This document shows, piece by piece, positions 34,652-43,053 of a stretch of 64,000 nt of DNA. The DNA lies in NCBI GenBank assembly GCA_938034385.1, contig CALHLC010000048.1:39612-103611 (forward strand), given 5' to 3'. The notes under the pieces are model-generated. The model worked only from the letters and a program-made list of their open reading frames with translations, searched no databases and was not told where the DNA came from. Within the stretch, counting starts at the first letter, position 1; each line of letters opens with the position of its first letter. The position numbers were made by a program, and so were the translations under genes. Source of the DNA: an uncultured Bacteriovoracaceae bacterium (GTDB lineage: Bacteria > Bdellovibrionota > Bacteriovoracia > Bacteriovoracales > Bacteriovoracaceae).

Positions 34652-36325
34652 ATGAAAATTTTATTAATTAGTTTATTATTTGTCTTATCAAGCTTTTCAC
34701 AAGTAAAAGATTGTCCTGGTTCACAAAAAATCTTTAAAGGTGAATGTTATTCAGAAAGCGAATATCAAACAATTGAAGATTTTAATACCTTAGTAGAGGA
34801 AACAAATCTTTGGAGAAGTGCAGCTATTGATTTTTTAATTGGTCTAGCTGCTCAGCCAGATAAAATAATCACAAGTGAAGAATTAAGTAGAATTCATAAT
34901 AATGGAACTTTAAAATATAGAGATTTAAGGGAGAACTTTTATAAATATATCAATAAAGTAAAGTATATGTCTGAGATTAAGACTGAGAATGTGTATTTTC
35001 TTGAAGATCAGAAGTCAGGGGAATTTAAAAGTGATGAATGGTTTTATGAATCTTTCAAAGACGGGAATTTTCTTTTACGATATCTTCTCAGTCCTAAATG
35101 TTCAAAGCTTAATCTTGATTTATGTGCAATCGATGGTAGAAATAAAACTCTTGATTTTAAATTAGCTTTAGCTTCAGCTTTTATTTTATATGATAATTAT
35201 ACTCTTGTTTTTGCTCAATTTGATAATCTTTCTAGAAAATCAAAGTTAGATCAAATAATCAACTCAGATAATGCAAAGATTAAAGACTTCTTAAAAGAAG
35301 TAGAAGAGCAGTATTCAAGTTATAAGAACTATGCATCTATGGTCAGAACTGTTGAAACATATGAGAAAATTATGAAACAAATGGATAGCATGAGTATTTA
35401 TACATCTAGCTTTGAAAAATATGTAGATGCTACGATACAAAGTAGTTACTTATACAATAAAAGAAAAGAAATCAGTAGTGAAGATGTTTGGAAGTTAAAA
35501 AGAAAATTTGCTTGGAAGTGGATTAAGAATAAATTTAACTATAGAACATCTAAAGTTACAAATGGTTTATCTAAAGCTTTTGGAAATACAGTAGGATTAG
35601 TTGCAACTAGGAAAGGAAAACTTCTTGATATGAAGGAATCAAGCTTTTCAGCTTTAATCGGAAAGTTAAAATCACAACTTAAGCCAATGGATATTTTATT
35701 AGAAAAAACGCCTTTTAGATTAACTGATAAGTTTATTCCAGGGCATTGGGGACATGTGGCAGTTTGGGTTGGTACAGAGACTGAGTTAAAGTCGATGGTT
35801 GATTCTCAAGGTAAGAGATTGTGGGATTATTTAAATCCTGAGTTTCAAAAAGATGTTCAGAATGGAAAAAATATTATTGAAGCTTTAAGACCAGGTGTTC
35901 AAGTAAATTCTCTAGAACATTTTATGAATATTGATGATCTTGCTATTGTTAGACCTAATTTTATGCCAGAATCTCAAACTGAATACATTGAGAAGTTAAA
36001 ATATTATTTAATAAGAGCAAATGAACAATATGGTAAAGATTATGATTTTAACTTTGATGTTGAAACAGATAAAACGATTGTTTGTTCAGAGATTACTTAT
36101 GTTATTTTCACTGACAAGGAACTAAAATGGCCTTTAGATAAAGCAGTAGGCAGATATACAATTAGTCCTGATCATGTTGCTCAAAGAGCGACAAGCACTG
36201 CTATTGAAGATAGCAAATATTCTTTTACTCCGGTTGTGTTGTATCATGATGGTAAAGAGGTTAATTCAAGTAAGGTTCAGAGAGTTTTTGAAAGATTGCT
36301 TGATGGAGATTATGATAACCTTTAG
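34652..36325 (+). CDS. secreted protein with C-terminal YiiX/C92-like papain-fold peptidase domain
   Basis: 557 residues: signal peptide, a helical domain of unknown type to about 340, then a permuted papain-like (YiiX, peptidase C92) domain. It has LKPMDILLEKTP at the start, the catalytic His in PGHWGHVAVWVG, and the Cys in IVCSEITYVIF near residue 475. This family hydrolyses amides in peptidoglycan or lipid/peptide conjugates. TTAGGAG precedes the ATG. It is divergent from the ceramidase-like gene. Confidence 0.8.
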   Translation: MKILLISLLFVLSSFSQVKDCPGSQKIFKGECYSESEYQTIEDFNTLVEETNLWRSAAIDFLIGLAAQPDKIITSEELSRIHNNGTLKYRDLRENFYKYINKVKYMSEIKTENVYFLEDQKSGEFKSDEWFYESFKDGNFLLRYLLSPKCSKLNLDLCAIDGRNKTLDFKLALASAFILYDNYTLVFAQFDNLSRKSKLDQIINSDNAKIKDFLKEVEEQYSSYKNYASMVRTVETYEKIMKQMDSMSIYTSSFEKYVDATIQSSYLYNKRKEISSEDVWKLKRKFAWKWIKNKFNYRTSKVTNGLSKAFGNTVGLVATRKGKLLDMKESSFSALIGKLKSQLKPMDILLEKTPFRLTDKFIPGHWGHVAVWVGTETELKSMVDSQGKRLWDYLNPEFQKDVQNGKNIIEALRPGVQVNSLEHFMNIDDLAIVRPNFMPESQTEYIEKLKYYLIRANEQYGKDYDFNFDVETDKTIVCSEITYVIFTDKELKWPLDKAVGRYTISPDHVAQRATSTAIEDSKYSFTPVVLYHDGKEVNSSKVQRVFERLLDGDYDNL

Positions 36326-36381
36326 TAAATAATAGTTATTTCTTAATGATATATTAACAAGAAATTTGAGCATAGATCATC

Positions 36382-36387
36382 TAAAAT
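36382..36387 (+). promoter_or_regulatory. -10-like box, 6 nt before start codon
   Basis: TAAAAT, then TTAATC, then the ATG at 36394, with no ribosome site; no obvious -35. Confidence 0.4.
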
Positions 36388-36393
36388 TTAATC

Positions 36394-37539
36394 ATGAAAT
36401 TTTTGATGATCCTATGTCTTTCGAGTTTAAGTTTTTCCCAAAGCCTTTTTCAAGTTGAACCTTATATTATTTTTTCTAAGAATAATGTAAGCCATCTTGC
36501 TTTTGAATTAAATACTCCTGCCTTAGTAAAAGTAAAGCTAAATAGTAAATTACGACAAGGATTAATTAACTTAAAAAACAGATTTGAAAAAAAGAAATTT
36601 TATAAATTAAAAATTGGAAAATTACGTTGTGATAAGACTTATAACTTTGAAGTTAAAGTTGAAAGTGAGCAATATCATAAAGTTCAAACAATTAGCCACC
36701 CATGTGATGAAACAAAACCACTAAAGTTTTTATTTATTACAGATACTCAATCAATTAAAACAAATCCTAGAAGAGGATATAAAAGACATAAAAGTATTGC
36801 CACGGCAGTGATGGAGAAGCTCAAAGAAGAAGATGTAAACTTTGCTGTGCATGCAGGTGATGTTGTCTCTAAGGGAGGAAATCCTAAGCATTGGTTAGAT
36901 TTCTTTGAATTGGCCAAGATGTATTTAGAGAAACTACCTATTATTGCAGCTTTGGGAAACCATGATTATCAGGCTGAAGATCCAGAAGGCAATCCTAAGA
37001 CATTTAATAAATATTTAAGAGCAAAAAGAGACTCCTTATTAGGAAATGTGTTCTTGAGCTTCCCGCAAGTGGATCTCCTTATTCACAATACAAACTATGA
37101 CCACCTGACTAAAAAAGAAATTAAGAAGCAGTTTTCTTGGATAGAGAAAAAATGTCTTCAAGCTAAAGTCGAGAATAAAAAAGTGATTCTTGTTTCACAT
37201 CACCCTGCTTTTTCTTCGACTTTTGGGCATATTACAAAAGATACGAAGTATATAAGAAAAAACCTCTTACCTATTATAGAAAAAGTCGGAAATGTTCCAC
37301 TTGTATTAACAGGTCATGTACATACTTATGAGAGAAGTGAAAAAGACGGGATTGTTTACTTAAATGGTGGCTCTTCTGGAGGAATCTTTAATCCATCTAG
37401 GTATAAAAACCCTTATTCTAAATTTGTTGTTAGATCTAAGCCAACTTATAGTTTAGTAGAAGTTAGTCAGATGGATATTTTAATTAAGACTTTCGATAAG
37501 AAAAATGAATTAGTAGAAGAGCATAAAATAGAATTATAA
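36394..37539 (+). CDS. secreted calcineurin-like metallophosphoesterase
   Basis: Signal peptide (LMILCLSSLSFSQSL), an N-terminal beta domain of the fibronectin/purple-acid-phosphatase kind (about 20-105), then a metallophosphatase with all motifs: FITDTQ (modified DxH), HAGDVVSKGG, ALGNHDY, SHHPAF and TGHVHTYER. It resembles purple acid phosphatases acting on phosphomonoesters or phosphodiesters outside the cytoplasm. The first motif has Asp-Thr-Gln rather than Asp-x-His, a possible change in the metal site. No ribosome site. Confidence 0.85.
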   Translation: MKFLMILCLSSLSFSQSLFQVEPYIIFSKNNVSHLAFELNTPALVKVKLNSKLRQGLINLKNRFEKKKFYKLKIGKLRCDKTYNFEVKVESEQYHKVQTISHPCDETKPLKFLFITDTQSIKTNPRRGYKRHKSIATAVMEKLKEEDVNFAVHAGDVVSKGGNPKHWLDFFELAKMYLEKLPIIAALGNHDYQAEDPEGNPKTFNKYLRAKRDSLLGNVFLSFPQVDLLIHNTNYDHLTKKEIKKQFSWIEKKCLQAKVENKKVILVSHHPAFSSTFGHITKDTKYIRKNLLPIIEKVGNVPLVLTGHVHTYERSEKDGIVYLNGGSSGGIFNPSRYKNPYSKFVVRSKPTYSLVEVSQMDILIKTFDKKNELVEEHKIEL

Positions 37540-37564
37540 CTATTTTATGCTCTATAGAACTTAA

Positions 37565-38308
37565 TTATAAATTATAAGAAAATCTAAGACCAGCAAAGGC
37601 CCCACTTAAATCCATCTCTGCTGGGTTGCTGATTTCTTTGAGCATACTTCTTTTAAGCTTATCTACTTTACCATAATGATAACCACCCTCTAGCCCAATT
37701 GCTAAAACAGAGTTTAAATAATAGTTAATTGCCAAAGATCCATTAGCACTAAATCCATATCCATTGAATTTACTCTGGTGAGTAATAGATGTATTGTCAT
37801 TACTATTAATAATCGTTACGTAAGCTCCTGTCACACCGGCTCCAATAGTTGGTAAAATCGCCCACTTTCTTCCTAGCCAAATATTATAGGCCAATTGTAG
37901 GTGCATAAATCCTGCTTTAAGATGAACTTCTTCAAAAACATCCGTTGCTACTTCTTCATTATGTCTAAGAGTTGATCCACCTAAACCAAGACCATAACGT
38001 AAGTTTCCATTTGATTTCCATAAAAGAGAAAAATTTGCATATTTGGCCTTATCGGCTTCATCACTTGCTTTGTGTTTGGAGTTTAAAAATGAATATAGCT
38101 TATCTAGTTTGGTCCAATGAGTACCTGCAGTCATACTAAATGACATTCTAGTGAAAAATCCTGGTCCGATGACTCCTTGGTAAGGCTTGGCTTGTAGTTT
38201 TGCCATTAATCTTTGATGTTGCTCAGGTGTTAATTGATCAACTTGTTCTTCAAGAGTAAGACAAAAGCTGAGAGTGCTAAAGCTTAATAAAAAGATAAAT
38301 AACTTCAT
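37565..38308 (-). CDS. outer-membrane beta-barrel protein, unknown function
   Basis: 247 residues: signal peptide (IFLLSFSTLSFC), short helical segment (EEQVDQLTPEQHQRLMAKL), then alternating hydrophobic strands with many Gly and aromatic residues, ending in the typical LRFSYNL with a near-terminal aromatic. A small porin-like or OmpW-like barrel. No close family. Confidence 0.65.
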   Translation of the reverse strand: MKLFIFLLSFSTLSFCLTLEEQVDQLTPEQHQRLMAKLQAKPYQGVIGPGFFTRMSFSMTAGTHWTKLDKLYSFLNSKHKASDEADKAKYANFSLLWKSNGNLRYGLGLGGSTLRHNEEVATDVFEEVHLKAGFMHLQLAYNIWLGRKWAILPTIGAGVTGAYVTIINSNDNTSITHQSKFNGYGFSANGSLAINYYLNSVLAIGLEGGYHYGKVDKLKRSMLKEISNPAEMDLSGAFAGLRFSYNL

Positions 38309-38485
38309 AAATTCTCCTTGGTAAAATTTGATAGATTTTCATGATACATTATTGGCTCTGAATATTCTAAGATTTGAGCTAGAAATGAGCTGATTTCATG
38401 TTAATAAAAGCTTTAGGTTGGAAAAATGTCATATTTTAGACACCTTTGAAAAAACTTCATTTTGTCCCACTCAAATTTAAATTTT

Positions 38486-38494
38486 TGCTATAAT
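38486..38494 (+). promoter_or_regulatory. extended -10 promoter
   Basis: TGCTATAAT: a TGn extended -10 with perfect TATAAT (38489-38494). It gives a leader of about 13 bases containing AAAGGCG before the ATG at 38514. Confidence 0.6.
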
Positions 38495-38513
38495 TAGCCT
38501 TTAAAGGCGATTT

Positions 38514-39500
38514 ATGAATTATTTACTAATTTTTTTATTTTCTCTGACTTTAGTTGGAGCTGAGACGGATCATTATACTTATCGAGGTGAAGCTATCGAG
38601 GATGTAGCCGATATTTTAGATGATTTAGCGAACTCTTATCTTGAAGAATCGATTAATATATTAAATCAATCTGAAAATTGTAATGATTCAAAACAATCAG
38701 AAATGAATTTATATAATGAATTAAAAAAATATTTTGCTAATCATAAATCAGGCATTCTTACTCAAAAGATTCTGCATGATAATATTATTGATTTAAGAAT
38801 GATCTCATTAGACGATTCGATATACTCAGAGTGGAGTATATGGAATGGCTTTCTTTTAGGAAGGAAAAAAGCCGCTCAAAGTCCTTTGGCCCTTGCACCT
38901 ATGATGAATTTGAATGGAAAGGTTATAGGGACAGATAAGTTGGAACATTTATTTGGAATGGGCTTCATTTACTTTAAGAAACATTATATAAAAGACAAAT
39001 CCTTACAGTCTACGCTAAAAAGTGGAGTGTTGCGAGAAAAAACTTTTCTTGGAGGAAATAATTTAGCAACAGGTGTATTTTCTTATGCTGATTTATCTGC
39101 AAACTTTAACGGAATGAGGTTTTGGAATCATATTTTACAAAAAAGACCTGATGTTCTTGGGGAAAATCTAGGACCATTTGTTAAATGTGAAAATTCTAAA
39201 TGGAAAAGAGTTGAAGGGAAAAGAATAAAGTTTTCACTATATTTAGATGATTCAGTTGATGAGAGTTTAAATTGTTCTAAGTTTGCAACAAAGGGTGGAG
39301 TTAGAAAGTTCAAAGAAGCAATTAAAAGAATAGATCCTAAAAATACTTGCCCTATGAACAAAGAAAAACTTAAAATGGTCTCAAAGAAGTATGAAATAGC
39401 CTTGTGTTCGAAAAAAGAATGTAAGGAAACAATTGGGAAATGGATTATTAATTTAAGAGGTACTGAGAAATCAAGGTTTTTTAGATCTGAGATCAGATAA
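38514..39500 (+). CDS. secreted protein, unknown function
   Basis: 328 residues: signal peptide (LLIFLFSLTLVGA), helical region, then a conserved-looking block TDKLEHLFGMGFIYF and later FSYADLSANFNGMRFWNHIL, which suggests an enzyme or lipid-associated domain with charged residues in amphipathic helices. Six cysteines in the last 130 residues could form disulfides. I cannot assign a family. Leadered promoter just upstream. Confidence 0.65.
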   Translation: MNYLLIFLFSLTLVGAETDHYTYRGEAIEDVADILDDLANSYLEESINILNQSENCNDSKQSEMNLYNELKKYFANHKSGILTQKILHDNIIDLRMISLDDSIYSEWSIWNGFLLGRKKAAQSPLALAPMMNLNGKVIGTDKLEHLFGMGFIYFKKHYIKDKSLQSTLKSGVLREKTFLGGNNLATGVFSYADLSANFNGMRFWNHILQKRPDVLGENLGPFVKCENSKWKRVEGKRIKFSLYLDDSVDESLNCSKFATKGGVRKFKEAIKRIDPKNTCPMNKEKLKMVSKKYEIALCSKKECKETIGKWIINLRGTEKSRFFRSEIR

Positions 39501-39637
39501 ATTCAAGTTACATATATATCATAGGGTGTGATAGCGATGAGAGTTGCCTGTTCTGTTAACACCAGTTGCCTTTTCATGAGTCTCCTCAGTTCAATCACTT
39601 TATAATTTAATTGATGTATTCATTTCAAGGAGAAAAA

Positions 39638-40276
39638 ATGAAAAAATCAATTTATGTACTATGTCTCGTGTTTTCAATGATTGGGTTACCTTCTACAGGA
39701 GAGTTAACTTATCGATTAACTATTAAAGGAAATTTTAAAAAGAGTGTTCAGGGAAAAAAGTATTTTCCTCGAAATCCTCACTTCTCTCCAGTTGTCGCAA
39801 TATCACATAATAAGAAGTACCAACTTTTCCCATTTAAAACTCTTGCAAGCTTGGGAGTGAAAAATGTTGCCGAAACAGGGAATCCCGGAGAACTTATCTC
39901 AGAGGTTCAATCTGCTCAGAGTAAAAGAGCTATTTTAGATTATGAGACAAGTTCACCATTTGATGGTGATGAAGTTGTGAGTGTAGAGGTTAAAGTGAAT
40001 AAGAAAAATCCGTATATCTCTTTGATTTCTATGATTGCACCAAGCCCTGATTGGGTAATAGGAATTAACAACTTGAAAGTTATAAGGCAAGGGAAGTATC
40101 TTGGAAAAAAAGTCCTACCTCTCTTTGCGATTGATGCAGGAACTGATAGCGGGAAGATATACACCTCCTCAGATCAAGCAACTCAGCCTCAAGGGAAAAT
40201 AAAAAGATTATACAGAGTGGGTAGTGCAGTTATTAAGAAAACTCCCTTTGCATACTTAAAGATAGAAAAATTATAA
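39638..40276 (+). CDS. secreted spondin-domain protein
   Basis: About 212 residues. ATG 39638 has AAGGAG and gives a signal peptide (YVLCLVFSMIGLPSTG). The rest is a spondin N domain: PRNPHFSPVVAISH, FKTLASLGVKNVAETG, APSPDWVIGINNL and FAIDAGTDSGKIY, all core motifs of the family, which is known from F-spondin and scattered marine bacteria. Probably an extracellular calcium-stabilised beta-sandwich used in adhesion. Confidence 0.85.
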   Translation: MKKSIYVLCLVFSMIGLPSTGELTYRLTIKGNFKKSVQGKKYFPRNPHFSPVVAISHNKKYQLFPFKTLASLGVKNVAETGNPGELISEVQSAQSKRAILDYETSSPFDGDEVVSVEVKVNKKNPYISLISMIAPSPDWVIGINNLKVIRQGKYLGKKVLPLFAIDAGTDSGKIYTSSDQATQPQGKIKRLYRVGSAVIKKTPFAYLKIEKL

Positions 40277-40283
40277 AATAAAG

Positions 40284-40316
40284 AAGTAAACGATCTTATT
40301 TCAAGATCGTTTACTT
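40284..40316 (-). terminator. terminator hairpin, 14-bp perfect stem
   Basis: AAGTAAACGATCTT and AAGATCGTTTACTT pair perfectly around a 5-base loop. The LysR stop codon is inside one arm. A T-rich run follows on the minus strand, so it serves LysR; it may also stop the spondin gene. Confidence 0.8.
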
Positions 40317-41204
40317 GAAAAATTGAGAACTTGTCTTAACTAATTTATTGAACATTCTTTTGTTAATAGAGTCGATCTGAGCACTTATAAAGACCGGATG
40401 AGTTGTTTTCTTCCAACTTTTTACTTTGATTTCAATTATGGAGTTATCCTTGTTTTTGATGAGTGTTGTTGGGAGGTAAGTTAAGGATCTATGAGAGTGA
40501 AGTAAGTCTAAAGCCATTTGACCTGAAGAAACTCCAATAGATTTCTTTCTACTTCTAAGGCTTATTGGACAATTATCAATACCTTCTCTCATTCCTTCTG
40601 GAGACCAATGAAGTGGATAAATAAACCTTTCGTTCAATGCTTGAGCCTCAGTAAGAGTTGATTCTTCAAAGAATTTTCTTGAACCATATAGTTTAGATTC
40701 TATGGAACCTATCTTTTCAGAATACCAAGTATCAGGCCAATCAAGTATTTCAGCGTGAAAAGCAATTTTAATAATTCCCCTTAGACCGCTTAAGATTAAT
40801 CTATCATTGGGAAGTGAAACTAATTGACTTTTATGAATAAGGTCCTTTGTGTGAAGCTTGCTTAGGGTAGGTAGAACCAAAGTTTGTAATAAAAAAGTAG
40901 GAGCACCAATTCCTGGGATTGAAATTTCCTTTTCAAGACTTGAATCTGTTTCAATGTTTACATCAAGAAGATTTAGTACTTCTTCAACGTTATCTCTGAG
41001 CTTTAATCCTTGTGGTGTCAAAATGAGACCACGATGCGATCTTTCAAAAAGTGTTTTCCCGATTCTTTGTTCTAATCTTTTTAAAGTTCTTGATAGTTGT
41101 GCAGGTTGCATTTTCTTACTACGTGCAACTTCTCTAAGACTACCTAGTTTTGCTACCTCTAAAAAGAGTTCTAATTCACCTATATTTATCTTACTTACAT
41201 CCAT
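40311..41204 (-). CDS. LysR-family transcriptional regulator
   Basis: 297 residues. N-terminal winged helix-turn-helix (LELFLEVAKLGSLREVARSK...SRTLKRLEQRIGKTLFERS) and a LysR substrate-binding domain. It is divergent from the adenylation/membrane-reductase/crotonase operon, the classic arrangement in which a LysR protein controls the adjacent operon and itself. Its start shows a leaderless arrangement and a palindrome under the -10 box. The effector is unknown. Confidence 0.9.
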   Translation of the reverse strand: MDVSKINIGELELFLEVAKLGSLREVARSKKMQPAQLSRTLKRLEQRIGKTLFERSHRGLILTPQGLKLRDNVEEVLNLLDVNIETDSSLEKEISIPGIGAPTFLLQTLVLPTLSKLHTKDLIHKSQLVSLPNDRLILSGLRGIIKIAFHAEILDWPDTWYSEKIGSIESKLYGSRKFFEESTLTEAQALNERFIYPLHWSPEGMREGIDNCPISLRSRKKSIGVSSGQMALDLLHSHRSLTYLPTTLIKNKDNSIIEIKVKSWKKTTHPVFISAQIDSINKRMFNKLVKTSSQFFK

Positions 41205-41205
41205 A

Positions 41206-41217
41206 ACTATGCATAGT
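41206..41217. promoter_or_regulatory. 12-bp palindrome over LysR -10 box
   Basis: ACTATGCATAGT is a perfect palindrome spanning the -10 element and lying next to the LysR ATG; a candidate self-repression site. Confidence 0.4.
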
Positions 41218-41238
41218 AGGTGTTAACAAACAAGTCAA
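41210..41238 (-). promoter_or_regulatory. LysR gene promoter, probably leaderless
   Basis: Minus strand TTGACT (41233-41238), 17 bp, TATGCA (41210-41215), then 5 bases to the ATG at 41204. No ribosome site. Confidence 0.5.
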
Positions 41239-41252
41239 CGTCTATTGACTTG
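41231..41252. promoter_or_regulatory. perfect inverted repeat, candidate LysR operator
   Basis: CAAGTCAA-N6-TTGACTTG, a perfect 8-6-8 inverted repeat. Each arm carries TTGACT, one serving as the LysR -35 box. It lies between the divergent units. Confidence 0.55.
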
Positions 41253-41280
41253 CTTGGGGCCGCTCAAAAGCAATAATTTG

Positions 41281-41457
41281 TATAATGATGACTCTGAGAA
41301 AAGCAAGCTCCTATGAATAGTAAGGCAGTTGTAAGGTGGGGCAAGTATTCCTAAATGGAATACGCTTTATAGCTTTGAGATCATATGAGGATGATTAGAC
41401 TCACGCTAATCTTTGTTTAGATGGTTGCATAAGTAATCATATATAAGGGGCAAATTT
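41281..41457 (+). promoter_or_regulatory. structured leader of adenylation operon
   Basis: TATAAT at 41281-41286 could be a -10 box. The following 170 bases hold two perfect hairpins: GTATTCC-TAAAT-GGAATAC (41345-41363) and GATTAG-N7-CTAATC (41394-41412), the second followed by a T-rich stretch. AAGGGG-type ribosome site precedes the ATG at 41458. May be an attenuator or RNA element; no known riboswitch matched. Confidence 0.35.
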
Positions 41458-43053
41458 ATGAATTCTTTAGAATTAAAGAAAAAACAAGCAGATTTAATTT
41501 TTAATTCATCTGCACTTTCACATTTATCAATTGCTGACAGAATTTTATTCGAAAAATTCGGCAGAGGTAAAACAGTTTCTCTTCCATTTAAATGCATACA
41601 TCATGCATTCGAGCATCACGCTTATTTAAGACCTGATCAGGTTGCTATTACTTACAAAGGAATTGAGGTTACCTATGCTGAATTAAATAATAAGGCCAAT
41701 GCTCTTGCGGGAGCATTGATTAGAAAGGGTGTTCAAAAAAATGAAAATGTTGGGTTGTTTTTAAGTCGCTCTATTGAAATGATTGTTGGAATCTTGGGAA
41801 TACTTAAGGCCGGTGCTACTTATGTCCCACAAGATATTAGAATTACACCTAAGGTGGCATTGAATCATATTATTGATTCAGCTGACATTAAAATCGTGTT
41901 ATCAACAACCTGTTTTAAGAAAACTGTTAGTGAGCTCAAATTTCATGAATTAGTTTTTATTGATGATTTTAATGAGTTTGAGAGCAATCTTTTATATCTT
42001 CCTAGTTCAACTCTAAATCAGGATGAAAAAAATAATTGTTTCGTTCTTTATACTTCAGGAACAACAGGTATGCCTAATGGAGTGATGGTTACTCATCAAA
42101 ATGTTTGCAATATTATTCATACTAGCCCTGGGAATTTAAGCATAGTACCTGGAACAAAAGTAGCTCAGATTCTAAATATTTCTTTTGATATGGCAGTATG
42201 GGAGATTTTCGCCTGCCTCTCTTATGGCGGTAATCTGTTTATTAGAGGTCAAAGTATTCAAGAGACAGTCAGTGAAGTTGATGTGGTTATAGCGACCCCT
42301 TCAATTTTAAGCTCTTTAGATATTAATAAGTGTAAAAATATACTGGTAGCTGCAGTGGCAGGAGAGCCATGTCCTAGAAATCTGGCAGACTCATGGAGTG
42401 AGTTCTGCAGTTTTTATAACAGCTGTGGCCCAACTGAAACTACTATAGTCAATACTATGCAAGCCCATGACAAAGACAATGAACTTTTAACTATTGGTGC
42501 CCCGACACCTAATAATACAGTTTATATTTTAAATGAAAATTTGTCGGCTTGTAAGATTGGTGAAGTAGGGGAAATGTGGGCCGGAGGTCTATGTGTAAGT
42601 GGAGGATATATTAATAATGTTGCTCTCAATTCAGATCGGTATAGGAGAGATCCTTTTTTAAATGATGGTTCTATGATGTTTCGAACTAGAGATTTGGGAA
42701 GATGGACATTATTAGGAGAGTTGGAACATTTAGGTAGAAGTGATGATCAAGTTAAAATTAAAGGTTTTCGAGTTGAATTAGATTCTATTAGTAACACTCT
42801 TGAAGAAATTCCAGGATGTAAGAGAGCTTGTACTTTGAAAGTAGGTTCGGATGAGCTTATTAGCTTTGTGGCTTCAAGTGAGCTAGATGAGAAAACTTGT
42901 ATCGAAGAATTAGAAAAGAAATTAGCCTATTACTATATTCCATCCAAAATAATATTTTTGGAAGAATTACCAAAAACTAATCGTGGAAAGATAGATAAAA
43001 AGAAGTTATTAGAAAACTTGAATGAGTATAACCAGGAGAAGTGTTATGTTTAA
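41458..43053 (+). CDS. stand-alone NRPS-like adenylation enzyme
   Basis: 531 residues, a complete amino-acid-adenylation-type domain with no carrier or condensation domain. Core motifs: LYTSGTTGMPNGVMVTH (A3), YNSCGPTETTIV (A5), MMFRTRDLGRW (A7), GRSDDQVKIKGFRVEL (A8) and NRGKIDKKKL (A10 lysine). It would activate a carboxylic or amino acid for a partner. The next gene overlaps by 8 bp, so the products probably act together. Substrate not predictable by eye. Confidence 0.85.
   Translation: MNSLELKKKQADLIFNSSALSHLSIADRILFEKFGRGKTVSLPFKCIHHAFEHHAYLRPDQVAITYKGIEVTYAELNNKANALAGALIRKGVQKNENVGLFLSRSIEMIVGILGILKAGATYVPQDIRITPKVALNHIIDSADIKIVLSTTCFKKTVSELKFHELVFIDDFNEFESNLLYLPSSTLNQDEKNNCFVLYTSGTTGMPNGVMVTHQNVCNIIHTSPGNLSIVPGTKVAQILNISFDMAVWEIFACLSYGGNLFIRGQSIQETVSEVDVVIATPSILSSLDINKCKNILVAAVAGEPCPRNLADSWSEFCSFYNSCGPTETTIVNTMQAHDKDNELLTIGAPTPNNTVYILNENLSACKIGEVGEMWAGGLCVSGGYINNVALNSDRYRRDPFLNDGSMMFRTRDLGRWTLLGELEHLGRSDDQVKIKGFRVELDSISNTLEEIPGCKRACTLKVGSDELISFVASSELDEKTCIEELEKKLAYYYIPSKIIFLEELPKTNRGKIDKKKLLENLNEYNQEKCYV

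Noticed and set aside
41281..41457. Known riboswitch class in the leader
   Set aside because: I compared it mentally with the common conserved cores (ykkC, c-di-GMP, cobalamin, TPP) and found no match; kept only as a structured leader.
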